From Isochrysis galbana (Eukaryota > Haptophyta > Isochrysidales > Isochrysidaceae): a DNA stretch of 64,000 bases. Positions within the stretch are counted from its first letter, which is position 1, and every line of letters begins with the position of its first letter. Under the pieces are notes generated by a model. That model searched no databases and was not told where the DNA came from. It saw nothing but the letters and a program-made list of their open reading frames with translations. Shown here piece after piece: positions 41,269 to 54,519 of this stretch. The translations under genes and the position numbers were made by a program. Location: positions 3,139,289 through 3,203,288 of the forward strand of contig CM030938.1 of the NCBI GenBank assembly GCA_018136815.1. The letters run 5' to 3'.

Positions 41269-44200
41269 GTCGCCGGCGGGGCCCACGTCCGCGCTGTTAC
41301 CCCGCTACCAGTCCAGGGTAGTGGGCCTGAACGCCACCCACCAAAAGATCGTATTACGCTACGGCCGAGTACTTCTACGGCCTCCAACCGGTACCCCAAG
41401 ATTCCCCAAGTTCCAGACAAGCCCTACCACCTCCATCCCCCTCCTTCTCCTGCCCCCTCGCCGATTGCCCCTATTTCTCCCAATGCCGATGATTCCATCC
41501 TGATTCTCGATATCACGCACGAGTCCTCAAAACCAAGTCAACCGTCACCGCCTCTCTATCAACTCAAGCCGCTCAACCGCTACCCCCGCCACTCCCCAAG
41601 CATCACCAGTCCAAGACCTCACGGTCTGCGAAAATCCAGCCGCCGCAGGCCCAATCCAACCTTCAATCTCTCAAATCAAATTTCGCATGTCCGAGCCACA
41701 AAACGTCTCCCGAGTACGAGTCCGAGTCCAAGTCACGTTCAGAATTACCCTCTTCGTCTTACGCCACCGCGAGCCCATCTACGAGTCTGAGCCCAGTCCA
41801 GTCATCACCGGTATCACCAGTCTCCATCGCTACGACGATGGAGGCGCAGTTCTCCGGTACTTCCCCACTTTCTTTCGAGTCCGAGTCCAAGCCTGTTTTG
41901 AGCAAACCCCGTTCTGAGCCATCCGAGTCCGAGTCCGAGTCCGAATTTACAACGTCACCGAGTCCTACCACGCGGTCGGCCGCAGGATTAACGGAGCTCC
42001 AGCCACCCACTGAGCCTCCGACGACCACTCCTTCCGCGGGAGTGTTCACCTTCGGTCCTCCGCGCCCCGAGTCTGAGTCATTTGGAATCTCCGGTCACGT
42101 CCAGAATCCCAACCACAACCGAGCCCCGTTTCACGAGCCACCGCGTATCGAGTCCAAACACAAGCTGACGCCGAAGCCCTCGACGACAGCCACTGTGTCC
42201 TTGTCCGAGCCACCGTTCCGAGTCTCGCCGCAGCCGGCCTGCCACTCCAGCAGGCTGCACGCCGCCGAGCCGATCCCTTCCGTTTCCGTTCCGAGTCCGA
42301 GTCCAATCGCACAAGACAGTGCATCCCGAGCCCGCGTAATCAAGCCCGTCACCGAGTCCGAGTTTACGGCCGCACCGAGCCAACCGGTGCTGGCCACCAT
42401 GCCCCTATCGTCATCACAAGCTTCCGCTTCGTCCTCATCGACGGTTGCGACGCCAGGGGGCTTCACCTTTGGGCCGGCCCCGTCCGTGCCCATTTCGAAA
42501 GTTAGCCCTGTTATTGGCGTCCAGCACGCCAGAAACGACGAGTCCGAGTCCGAGTACAAATTAACGTCACCGCGGAGTCCGCGGTCGACCACCGGCGTTC
42601 CCACGCCACCCCATCAACCGAGAGCCATGGAGGAGCTTGCACAGCCGTCTCCTAGCCCCTCTCAAGTCGCCGAGTCTTCCGAATTCGAGTCTGAATCCAC
42701 CGTAATTTCAGCGGTCCATCCACCCGCTAGCCCGAGCCAAGTCCTCCGAAGAATGCTTCGCATTGCAGAACCTCTTCGGCCACTACCCACGCCAGCCGCT
42801 GCCGCAGAGCCACCACCCTGGCCCCAGCCTTCCCCGCAGCCGGCTTCTACGACAGCCACGTCCCTTCTTTCGCCGGCGCCGACCCCGCCGACGACAGAAT
42901 GCAACGACGTCGATCCCTGGCCTGTTTCCTCTTCCGACGTGACCATGGAGAGTGACCACAACTCCTCTGCACGTCGAGGAACGGCGGCCTCCCAAACCGA
43001 GCTTCTACGCCCATTGAGCCAGCCCAACCGAGTCCCTGAGCCATGTCCTTCATGTCTCTCACCGGTGGTCTCGCGGCCGCGGCGTCCGTCGCCGCCGTCC
43101 GACACCCCACTTCTCCGAGTTTCTTCGTCAATCCCGTCCTCCGAGCCCGTCTCTACGTCGTCGATATCCGAGTCTTCTTCCATTCGTCCTACGTCGCTGC
43201 GGCCACCGGTCGCCGCCTCCGAGCACTGCCTGCCTCTCGATACCACTGCCACCACCATCATGCGCGTGGCAGCGATCAATGCGTCCGCGATCCAGTCCTT
43301 CGATCCCTCTCAAAACAACTCCGATGTCGGCACCCGCGATGATACCCCGTCACCCGCTCTCCACGCTCTCGCCTCTCTTCGTGCGCGAGCGAGCGGCTCT
43401 GCGGTGGTATTACCTCGGCACCTCACGGAGGCAGCCCAAGAGCTTCGCCGGCCTCGCGATGGCACCCTAGCCTCGCCTGCCGCCGCGCTACCCAAGCACT
43501 TCGATGAGCTTTGCGCTGAGCTCACGGAGATGAATCAACGAGTCCAAGACGGGCTGACGTCTGGCTGTCACGCACCACGCGTTCTCGTCGTTGGCGAGAC
43601 GAGCGGCGTCGTCTCGTCCATGTTCCTACTCGCCGGAGCTGATGTAGCTACGTGCGATTTGTATCCTTCCGAGATTGATTACGTGCCCCACTTCCAAGGC
43701 GACGCGCTTCATGTCCAAAACTTAGGTTGGGACCTAGTCATCGCCCACCCGCCCTGCACGTACCTCTCCGCCGTCAGCAGTCAATGGCTCTCCCAAGAAC
43801 CCGGACGTCGTGCCGCTCTTGAGTCGGCCGCTCACGTCTTCAAGTCGATGGCCTCCGCCACTGCTCCGTTTGTAGCGGTCGAGAACCCTCGGATGCATGC
43901 GGAAGCTCGCCGTTTAGTCGGGGGGTTGACCCCGACCCAATTCGTCCAACCCTGGGAGCACGGCACTGGACACCAGAAAGCCACCGGGTTGTACCTCACC
44001 AAAGGGCTGCCGCCCCTCCAGCCAACCTGCGTCGTGGATGGTCGTGAGTCAGCCATGGCTAATCTCTCGCCTTCACCGCCTCGTGGCGCTCTTCGCAGCC
44101 GCACCTACGTCGGTGTAGCTGGAGCGATGGCGACCCATTGGATGCCTGTTCTTCTTCGACATTTGAGCCAACAGGGAGACCAGCCATCGACGAATAAACT

Positions 44201-47200
44201 GTCCGCGTTGGAGCTACTCGCTTGCGCGCGGCGCAGCCTATCGGACCAGCCTTCCCTTAGCTCGACTGAGGCTACCGCTTACGAGCCGTGGTCGGCTCTT
44301 CATCGTTATGAGAGGGGGAGGGAATCTAGTGAAGTTTCTTCCGACCCCGTTGTTTCCCGTCCAGCTACTCCCGAGTCAGACGATCACGAAGACCAAAAAG
44401 AAACCCACGATAACCATGACAACGACACGCCATTCTACGCCTCCGAGTCTACTCTCCACGACCCATTCTCTCCATGGACCGCCCCGCCTCCGGCACGCGC
44501 GAGCTCGCCGCGTCCGACGACGCCGACGACTCTCCGGAAGCGGCGCCAACAATGGCAATCATTCGGAGTGAACGGGGACCAGAAATGGTCCAACGTCACG
44601 CTCGAAACCGCTGACGAAATAAGAGCGCAAGCTCTAGCCGGACGAGGCGCCGACGAGGAATCCGACCTTACCGCTGCCGTCCGAGCGCCAATCGAGTTTG
44701 TGGAAGCCAAAGGCATCCGCGCCGAAGAGCTAGCCTCATTAGTTCGAAGACCCAAGACAGAAGCCCAAGCCCGTCTCGAGAAAGATTGGGAAAAGATGTC
44801 CGACCACCCGAGGCACCCCACCGACAAGAGAGGCCTGGGCTACACTAGTCCCAAGCTATCACCCTGTACCGCTACCAACGAGGACGACCCCTCTAGGCCC
44901 TCTGCCACGATAGCGGCAGTCGGAATACCCGAAGAGACGACGACCAGTTTGACGACGAATTCACCCGAGCAACGACGCTGGCGACCAACCCCGTCCCTGT
45001 CCGACACCATTGCACACGTGACCGCGCACCGGCCGGAGAGCGTCGTGGATACCCTACCATCTGCCTACCCAAGGCATTGTCTATATGTTCGAGATCTAAT
45101 GGTCTGCCGCTCCGGCGAGGCTGCCGGCAAAGAAGGAGTAATCTTAGCCGACTCCGCCCTCACGGTCAACAGCACACTCGCTGACACCGGAGCTGGCCCG
45201 TCGGTCGTGACCACTTCCCTCTTGTCCAGCCTACCCAACGACGCATGCGTCGAGCGGCTGCCGCAAGCCGTAGTGACACCGCTTCACGGTCCGGACGGCC
45301 TACCTCTTATCACGCGAGGCAAGGCTCGAATCGTTTTCTCCGTCGGTGGATTTCTCTTTCGTCATACGTTCATGGTGATTGAAGGCAACCCGATGCTGCT
45401 GCTCGGGAACGACTTCTTAGCTACGCACGCCGCTTCGATTCAGCTCGCCTCCGACAGCGCGGACGGCTCTATCACCCTCGGTGCCCCATCCACGGTGGCT
45501 CCTCTTGAGGTTAATGGCAGTCCAAGCCCCGACGCTCCGCCGATCTTTCGCGTCTCGACGTCACCGATAGCGGTGGTCCCTGTCAGCATGACTTGTGCAC
45601 AGGTCTGTCCGACCTCCGCGAACCCAATCACGACGGACTTCTTCCGAGGGCCGCAGGCCACCAAAACGACAACCAGCTAGTCTCCGAGCCTCTCTTCAAC
45701 ACGGCCGATGAGTTTGCCGCCAAAGCGCCGGCGTCTTGTGGCTCCGAGTACCTCCTATACACCCACGAACCTATCACGATCCCGGCCTATCATCGGGCGA
45801 CGTTTCACGTCCGAATTCCGCTAGCTCTTCGAGAACACGAAGACTGCGCCATGCTCGTGGACCGACTCCCTACACGCGAGACTATTGACAGCTCTCCTCT
45901 CGTCATCCCTCAAGTAGAGAGGCCGAACTCCGACCACACCATCGCGATCACGGTGGTCAACACTGACGCCAAACCACTACACCTTCCGTCGTTCCACCCT
46001 GTAGCTTCGCTACAGGTTCGATTCAAGATTCACGCCGGAACTTATCACCGCGTCGGTGACGTTAACTCGCCGGATGTGATTGAGTCGCTCAACGAGGACC
46101 AACGTAAGCTCCTTGAGGCAGCCAAGATCGACCCCGAGGGCCGTCTCTCGATGCCCCAACGTGAAGAAGTTCGTCGTCTACTAGCCCGACGTATCGCTGC
46201 TTTCGCAATTGACCCGACCAACCCGAATCACACTCACGTGATGGAGGTAGAGCTACCGCTCAACCCCGGAGCCGAAGCTCACCGTCACGCACCGTCTAGA
46301 GTTGGACGAGAGGGTGAGAAGGTCATAGAGGACGAAGTTTGCAAGATGGAGTCCGCGGCATCATTAGGAAATCAAATTCGTCGTGGGCCTCTCGAGTCGT
46401 GTTAGTCACTAAGAAGGATGGCTCCGTACGTTTCTGCGTAGATTATCGCGACGTCAACTCCAAGCTTCGTCTAGAGGACAGCCCTCTTCCCCTCACGGTA
46501 GAAGCCATCGACCGATTGTCGTCCGGCCAAGGCAACCTTGATTCTCTATTCCTTTGCACCCTGGACCTGGCATCTGGTTTCTGGGTATACCGATCAAAGA
46601 GTCCGATAAACATATCACCGCGTTCACTACTCATCGCGGCAAGTACGAGTTCAATTACTTGCCTTTTGGTGTTCAATCCGGTCCCTCGTATATGTGCCGC
46701 CTCATGGACGCCGTTCTCGTGGGCTGGCATGGGAGATTTGTATGCCATACTTGGATGATGTCGGCGCCTGGTCGACAGGCGTAGGTGACTCGCTGCAGGC
46801 CAGGGAAGAGTCGTCATTCCAACAAATGTTACACCGTCTTGATCTTGTCTTGGAACGTCTCATCTGGGCGGCCTCACCTGCAAGATGTCGAAATGCGTTT
46901 TCTTTGCCACCTCGGCTGAATATCTCGGCCACGTTGTTTCGCGTGAAGGTCTTCGGATGGATCCCAAGAAAGTGGAAGCCGTCTCGAAAATCGACCCTAC
47001 CCGAATCAACTCTATCGAAGCCGTCCGTTCTTTCCTTGGACTATGCTCGTACTACCGCCGATTTATACGTCGTTTTGCGATCCGTGCAGCGCCTTTAACC
47101 GCTCTCACGCGGAAAGGGTGCGATGTCCCGGTCGAGTCGCAAACAGAAGCCTGTCGCCAGGCTATCGAAGATCTCAAGCAAGCTATCTGTGAAGAACCCG

Positions 47201-49448
47201 TACTCGCACCTCCTCGAGACGACCGTCCTTTCCTCGTTAAGACCGACGGGCTAGCAAGCTCGGCATCGCCGGCGTCCTCGCACAGAAGGACGACGAAGGA
47301 GAGAGCGCGTCGTTGCATACTACGGTCGTAGTTTGAGTCCGGCCGAGCGCCATTGGACAGTCACTGAAATCGAACTTCTAGCAGCGCTAGAATCGATCCG
47401 AAATTGGAGGCCTTATCTCTGGGGTCGCCACTTCACCCTCGTCGTAGACCATTCAGCTTTGCGCTGGCTTCACACGATGAAAGATCAAGTCACCGTGGTC
47501 CAGCCTCGCGCCTCATGCGATGGGTCCTAAAGCTAGCCGAATATCGATTCGACGTCGTGCACAAACCTGGAGTCACTCACTGGGACGCCGACGGCTTATC
47601 CCGCTTAGTTGCTCTCGAGCCCGATCACGATCCTCTCCATGTCGAGGAGAGTGATGCCATTCTTTCGATTCTTCTGAGATTCACGACATAGTTGCCGCCG
47701 CGGTCACTTCATCCACCCTCACCGCTCGCCGCCAACAAGCAAACGATAGGCTCGCTCGTCAAGCATCGGAATCTTCGGAGTCGATTACCTCCTCGTATCT
47801 CGATGTGGGCGTGCCTCATGCCGACGAATTGCGTCAAGCGCTCTCTACCGACGAGTTCGCTAGCTCGATCCTTTCTGAACTCGCGTCGACCCTTCCGAAA
47901 GCTCACGGTTCGATCACCGCTATCTGTCTCTGACTGGCTCGTCGTCGAAGAAGAATCCCGATTCCTCCTTCGTGATGGCCTACTCTACTACCGTTCGTCA
48001 GAGCGGAAGAGGCTCCTCTTCGTTTATACATTCCGAGTCCCTTCGTGACACATACCTCCGCGCCTACCATGACCACCTTGGTCACCCGGTGCACACGGAT
48101 GTCTACCCTACTTCGTACTCGAGTTACTGGCCTGGCTTGTCCGCCTCTGTATCGGAATACGTTCGAAGTGCCATGAATGCACTCTTGCAAACCGTTACCG
48201 CGACCGCTCGCCCATCCATCCGGTCTTTCTATCGGATCCTATCCTTTCGACGTCGTCTATTGCGATATTCTTCGATGGCTCCCACCACGATTTCGTACCG
48301 GCCGCTCCGGTTTTGATAAGCTATTGTTTTCGTCGATTCTCTCTCTCGTTGGATTGAAGCTGAGCCTTGCAACGGTAACCCCTCTTCCGCGAAATGTCTA
48401 GACGTCTTCATGCGTCTCATTGTCTCTCGTTATGGAGTCCCTCGCCAACTTCGAACCGACGCCGGCTCGAATCTTTGCTCTCGATTAGTGACCTAATTCT
48501 CAAGCGACCGGAACGGACCTTGAGCACTACTGAAGCTATCGCCACGAAGGCGTAGGGCTAGTGGAAAAAGCTCAACAAACTCTCCTCACGATGACTCGAG
48601 TCTCCAATGAAGGCGGCGCCCATTGGGTCGACCACCTTCCGTTTCTTCTCATGTCTATGCGAGCGACCGCCGGTCGCGTGGTACCCAAGTCACCCGCGGC
48701 TATCTTGTTTGGTCGGGAGCTTCGTCTTCCTGCTCAACTTGCTGACCCTGCTCCTGTCCTGGAGTTGCTTCCAACTAGGCCTCCGTCCGATGCCGTCACT
48801 TACGCCTACGAGCTCAATAAGAAGCTTCTCGAGTCGTGGCGTTCCGCCCTCGAAAGTACTCAAGAAGCCCAACGCGAATCGATGCGTTCCGCCTCTCAAA
48901 AGTCTAAACTCGGTGTCACCTTCAAACCGGAACAGAGTTTGTCGTCGAATCCCTGGCCACGCCAACAAACTTCAGTATCTCTACTCCGGTCCCTACCGAG
49001 TAGAAGAAGCAATCTCGGCCACTCGCTACCGTCTACGCGACCTCGAAAATCGTCAAGTCAAGGACGAAGTTCACATCTCCAACTCCGTCCGTACTTCACC
49101 GTCACCGATTCGTCTCCGCTCACTGACGATGAGTACTTGGTTGAAGAGTTGCTCGATCGCAAAGGCGATGGGTTTCATTCAAGTATCTCGTCAATGGCGC
49201 GGCTATCCTCGTTCTGAAGCTACTTGGGAGTCTCGAATTGAGTTGCTCGGCGTTGTGCTGATCTAGTTGAGTCGTACGACACCATTTCGACAGCCGTCCG
49301 GTTCAACTCCAGCTAACTCCAATTTAGACTCCTCTTCCTTCAAGCCAAGTTCAAGTCCCAGTCTAATCAAGTTCCACGTCGAATTCAAGAGTCCAGTCGT
49401 ATCCTCCTGATCTGCCTTCAAGTCGTACCGTTCTCGTTCACAATCGTA
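41269..49448 (+). pseudogene. pol: Pol polyprotein, copy next to the contig end, with many single-base indels
   Basis: The 1280 codons from 41838 to 45680 are open and translate like the first half of the intact copy (54520-58356). After that the frame breaks repeatedly by loss of single bases, mostly in short homopolymers, and the breaks become denser towards 49000-50700. One C is also missing in a C-run at 41584-41588, which puts the gag-pol linker out of frame here. The pattern (errors rising towards a contig end, almost no substitutions) points to low-quality consensus more than to biological decay. All domains listed for the intact copy can be recognised in pieces. Confidence 0.8.
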
Positions 49449-49700
49449 GCGCTAAGTCGACCGGAAGTGGATGATTAGCGTCGCGTCAGCGCCTGACCCA
49501 GCGCAACTGCCCGAGCAAAACTCCTGTAAAAGGGAGAACGTGGTAGGACGTGACGTACGAAATCGGGGCCGCCGCGCTAAGCTGCCGATTTGTGCTCGCT
49601 TGGATCCATGGGTTAATCCTCCTCCTCAGTCTCTCGTCTCGTATGGTTAAATGAACTCTCTTGGCTCGACATCGGGAGACGTCTCGATTTAAGTCGGGGG

Positions 49701-51294
49701 TGTTTGATTCCTGCCATCTGAAGGCTGTAGGCATGAATATTCGTAAGGTACGCGCTCACAATTACAATTGAACAGTTCCCCGTGTTGCCACTGACGCACA
49801 AGACACACAGATTCGGATTCCCCATGGTCTCAAGTCCAGGTTTGCAGATTTTGGTCTCGAAATTTGCGATTCGAATTTTGTTTTTGCTGTTACTATAATT
49901 GTTGGCTCGTTTAAGGTAATAAACCGGCATGACTTCGACTTCTCTGCGTCGCTCTGCGAGACTCTCTCTCTCTCTCTCTCCGTCCGCCTCTCCTCGGCCG
50001 ACGGCAGGAAGATTCGTCCAAAACATTCTCCGGTCCCAGATATCTCGTGGGGGTCTCTCCGCGCTCCGCGAGGGAAAGGACGCGATCTCGCTCCGAGATC
50101 GGCCTCGCGCCCTCCCACGCTGCCCCGCCGTGCCCTCGGTCCCTCGCCCCCCCCGCGGCAGGTTCTTTCCCTCGGCGTGCCATCCGTCGCCTCCGGCCGT
50201 TATATTATTCCCCCCCCGCGAGGTTCTTCTCCTCCGCGCGCGGTTCGTTTCCTCCGGCCGTCGTTGTTCCCCCCCTCGCTTCGATTCCTCTCGCGGTTCC
50301 TTCGATGATTGCCTCCATCTCGTCCGTTCTTCTTCGCGATCCTCGCGGAGGGCACCGACGTTTAATGTTAGTTTCGTCGCGGTTTCGATGAAAGAAAGGA
50401 AGAACGAATGGCACGCGCCTCGCGCCGCGTCTTGTTTCGTCGCCCCTTGCTCGTCGCTTGTCTAAAGGTCTCTCCGCACATCGCCTTCTCCCCCGCGCGA
50501 GTTTGGATCTCTCCTCGACCCTCCGCGTTGGCTTCAGCGGACGAGTTCCACTTTAAACGATAGTTCGAACCCTTCGGTGGCGTAGTTATGCGCTCTCTTT
50601 CCGTATATCTTCGCGCATGACGAGCGATCGCGACTTCAGCCTTCGCCGCGCGGGAGGGTTTGTTTATCGTATGATTCCGGAGTGTTTACGTTAGTTTTCT
50701 GAGCCCAAGGACTTTGGTTTTTGGTTTCTTGTGAGTGATTTTTGTAGCAACTTCGNNNNNNNNNNNNNNNNNNNNNNNNNNNNNNNNNNNNNNNNNNNNN
50801 NNNNNNNNNNNNNNNNNNNNNNNNNNNNNNNNNNNNNNNNNNNNNNNNNNNNNNNGACGAGCGATCGCGACTTCAGCCTTCGCGCGCGGGGAGGGGTTTG
50901 TTTATCGTATGATTCCGGAGTGTTTACGTTAGTTTTCTGAGCCCAAGGACTTTGGTTTTTGGTTTCTTGTGAGTGATTTTTGTAGCAACTTCGTCGAGTC
51001 CCACCGTGTTCCCAAGCGAGTCCCCCCGAGTTCCCGAGTCTATACCCCGAGTCAACGAGTCAATACAAGCAAGCACGCGCCTGAGCCACCCCCAGTCGCC
51101 TGCCACCACCTCCCACAAGCCTCCTTCCACACTTCCGCACGCCCTCCGTGCGTCGTGCGTCGTGCGTCGATCACCATGCCCGTAGTCACCCCCGAGGAAA
51201 GCTCCATGAGCTCCCGCAAGAACCGCACTCCGCGCTAGCTGCCGGCGCGCCCTCGCAGGCCATCACCAAGAGTGAGATGAGCCTTGCTCTGACA
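49701..51294 (+). repeat. Long terminal repeat, middle copy, interrupted by the assembly gap
   Basis: It starts TGTTTGATTCC (one base different by indel) after a G-tract and ends TGACA at 51294. The gap of 100 N sits inside, and about 137 bases (starting GACGAGCGATCGCG, ending AACTTCG) occur on both sides of it (50619-50755 and 50856 onward). Many single-base deletions occur left of the gap. It is probably an artificial fusion of the ends of two contigs. Confidence 0.9.
50756..50855. other. Assembly gap (100 N)
   Basis: 100 N within an LTR. The flanking sequences overlap each other, so the true gap is negative (overlapping contigs). Confidence 0.99.
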
Positions 51295-53949
51295 AGCACA
51301 AAATCCTTCGCTCGCGCCTTCGGCTCCGGTCGTCACGTCGAGTTCTTTCCTTGAAAAATCTTCATTGTCCCCGCGTCATGAGCCCGTCTCTTCTTCTTCT
51401 CTTCCCGAACCGTTTGGGTCGAAGTCTCCTGGGGAAGAGAGCCTCTTGGGACCCCCTCCCTTCCTCAAAGAGAGCCCTTCCGAGCCAGTTCCCCCCTGGC
51501 TCTCGCCTCTCCGCGCCGGACGGTCGAAGTTCCGCCGCCTCCGCGGGCCTCTACTCACACCCCGTCAACTGGAGCTGGAATGGGTCCTCTAACCTCGTCT
51601 GTTGCTCCACCGGCGGCCTTTCCTCTCCTTTCTTTTGCTGATCCTTTGCCAAGTGTTCATTCCTCTCTCAATCCCTCTGTGGTTGGTGCTGAAGATGATG
51701 TGGATTCCGTCCGGTCCCTCCCTCCTTTCGAGCCCCCACCATATGAAGAGTTTGTCCCACCCCCCGTCGTCGACGTACTCGTACCCCAAGCGTAACTTCG
51801 TTCCACCTCCGACCGCCACCGTCGGCGCCGCCCAAATCATGGACCAACAAGTCCAGATCGAGGCTCTCCGCGGCGCTGTCGACCGCCTCGAGTCCTCTAC
51901 CCTCCAAGCCGCCCAGCGCCACGAAGAATTTCAGCGAGAGGTGGGGTCTACCTTCAAAGCGATACTCAACATTCTACAGGGCCACGCGGGCACTACGACT
52001 TCGTCTCGAGTCGAAACTTCGCCACCGCTTGTGGAAGAAGGAGACAACTCCATTGGTGCTCCCCCTGCCTCGGTCAAGCTCCCTTCTCAATCTTTGCCCG
52101 CCGCGCCGTTCTCCGTTCCGCCGAATCCGATTTCCGATCCCGAACCCAATACGCCTGTTCCTGTCTCGCCCGCCAAGATCGTTTCTGATCCCCAACCTCC
52201 ACCCACCGTCGCGGGCCTCCGCTCGCTTCCAAATCCGGCGGCTCGGCGCCATCCCGTCGATCCAAGCCTCGCCGGTGATGTTTCTGAGCGAGAGGTCATC
52301 CTAGCCTCGTGGGACCAACTGTTTGAGGATGCCGCCTACGAGGTAGCCTCTCTCTACAGGAGGTCCGACGATTTCGAGCTCATCCACGCCATTCTCAACG
52401 GCGGCCTCTCTCGGGCCGGCAATGTTTGGCACTACCGCGTGTTTTTCGAGAAGGAGCACGTGACCAAGTGGGCTCGGAGCCGCTTCTTCCTCGACCGCAC
52501 CCTCCATCACCAAGTCCGAATGGGCAAAGAGCTTTCCGAGATCAAGTTCCCCAAGGGCCTGGCCTCGGACAACGTCCAGACAGCGGCCACCTCCTGGAAC
52601 GATTTTCGTCTGTCCTTCATCAAGCCGCTCGAGCGCGCCCTCTCGCTCGGCTGCGACCACCGCGAAATCTTTACATCCTTACTAGCGGCCGCCAACTTGT
52701 GCACCACCGGCAACCAAAGGATTTACGCCTTCCTCCTCGATCTCGCCGAAGACCCGGTCCTCTCTCTCAACCCCGCGCTGGCCTGCGACGTGCTTCTCCG
52801 CAAGTGCGACGCCACTTTCGCGGCCAACGTGCCCGGCTTCGCCAAAGACTCCGCCTCCATGGAGTGGGACCGGCTCGTAGCTCGTGAGGCCGGCTCCGAT
52901 CTCTTAGAGTTATCCAAGAATTTGGTGCGGGCGTACGTCCGCAAGATGGGTGACGCGAAGGTGGATGCCACGACAGTCTGGGACCACCCGAACATGTCGC
53001 ACGATATCAATCAACGATTCGAGTCCATCATTCGGAACGACAAGGTCGACGCGGCTCGCGGCGTGGATAACGCGACCAAGTTCGGCGAGTATCTTGCAAA
53101 GACTCGCTTCCGCGTCGAGAACCACGAGCTTCCTCGTTCGGCCCTTTCGTGCGTCAACCTCTGCCAACGCTACTTGAGCCCGTACGAACAGTCCCGTGCT
53201 GGCCAACAACAAACGTCGGTCACGGTCGCCGCCGTGACGCCGCCGGCGACTACTTCCAAGTCCACCAAGACCGCCAAGGTTGCTAAGGCTGCCTCTAACC
53301 CGCGGACACTACGGCTTCGATGGTCGCCGCCGTCCAAGCGGCGGTGACCGAGGCATTAAAATCGCAAAACAACAACTCGAACCGCAAGGCGACTGGCGCT
53401 GACAATCGTCGGGCTCCGCCTCCGCCTACGAATTACTCCGCATCGTCTCCGTTACCGGACGCACTTCTTGACCGTCCTCTCGGCAAAATCACGTCTTCTC
53501 GTCGCCAATGTGATCCCCCTCCGAACGGCCTTGGGCTTCCGGCCGATTCGGGCCTCTCGGAATGGGATCCAGGTAGCTGGTCTCGAGCTCGAGCCCGCTT
53601 CTGGCAAATTTCTCGTTACGCTGGTCACCCGGCCCTTCGCGCTGCGCTCACGCGCTGCCGTCCCTCCGATGCCACCATGACGGCGCCGCGTCTCGACGAC
53701 CTAGACCGCGACGTCAAGGAGTGGACCGACGCCAACGGCTGCGCGTACTGCGCCTTTCGTCCACGGGCCCCATCTGGTACGCCCGAGGCAGACCTGTGGA
53801 AGTATGGCACGGGCGACGGAGCTCATAACCCCGTCGTTTGCCAACCGTACATTCGTTTTCTCTGCGAAGGCGGCAGTGGCGAGTGTGGTAACGACCCAGA
53901 AGTCCACCGCCGCCTCCGCACGATGGTCGTTCTCCGTCCGGCCCAGTAG
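51176..53949 (+). pseudogene. gag: Gag, second copy, broken by single-base indels as assembled
   Basis: It has the same sequence as 38497-41268 apart from small indels: a missing C near 51213, which leads to an early stop at 51236-51238; several indels at 51300-51770; and a missing C near 53299. The middle part (51770-53300) is open and identical in translation. It ends with the same TAG (53947-53949). Breaks lie near the contig start. Confidence 0.8.
53947..53949 (+). promoter_or_regulatory. In-frame TAG between Gag and Pol, candidate readthrough stop
   Basis: TAG in the context GCCCAG-TAG-GTCGCC. The frame after it remains open without interruption for 190 codons up to the first Pol ATG (54520) and then for 2550 codons of Pol. 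No ATG in this frame lies between them. This is what is expected if Pol is made by suppression of the Gag stop codon. The codons 3' of the TAG do not match a readthrough context that I can name. Confidence 0.55.
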
Positions 53950-54519
53950 GTCGCCGGCGGGGCCCACGTCCGCGCTGTTACCCCGCTACCAGTCCAGGGT
54001 AGTGGGCCTGAACGCCACCCACCAAAAGATCGTATTACGCTACGGCCGAGTACTTCTACGGCCTCCAACCGGTACCCCAAGATTCCCCAAGTTCCAGACA
54101 AGCCCTACCACCTCCATCCCCCTCCTTCTCCTGCCCCCTCGCCGATTGCCCCTATTTCTCCCAATGCCGATGATTCCATCCTGATTCTCGATATCACGCA
54201 CGAGTCCTCAAAACCAAGTCAACCGTCACCGCCTCTCTATCAACTCAAGCCGCTCAACCGCTACCCCCCGCCACTCCCCAAGCATCACCAGTCCAAGACC
54301 TCACGGTCTGCGAAAATCCAGCCGCCGCAGGCCCAATCCAACCTTCAATCTCTCAAATCAAATTTCGCATGTCCGAGCCACAAAACGTCTCCCGAGTACG
54401 AGTCCGAGTCCAAGTCACGTTCAGAATTACCCTCTTCGTCTTACGCCACCGCGAGCCCATCTACGAGTCTGAGCCCAGTCCAGTCATCACCGGTATCACC
54501 AGTCTCCATCGCTACGACG

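Noticed and set aside
42131-43279. Long minus-strand frames opposite the Pol leader and Gag
   Set aside because: They are shadows of the biased GAGTC-rich plus-strand coding sequence, recur identically in each copy and match no family.
53301-53350. Programmed frameshift inside Gag of the second copy
   Set aside because: The other copy has one more C in the same run and an intact frame, so it is more likely an assembly indel.
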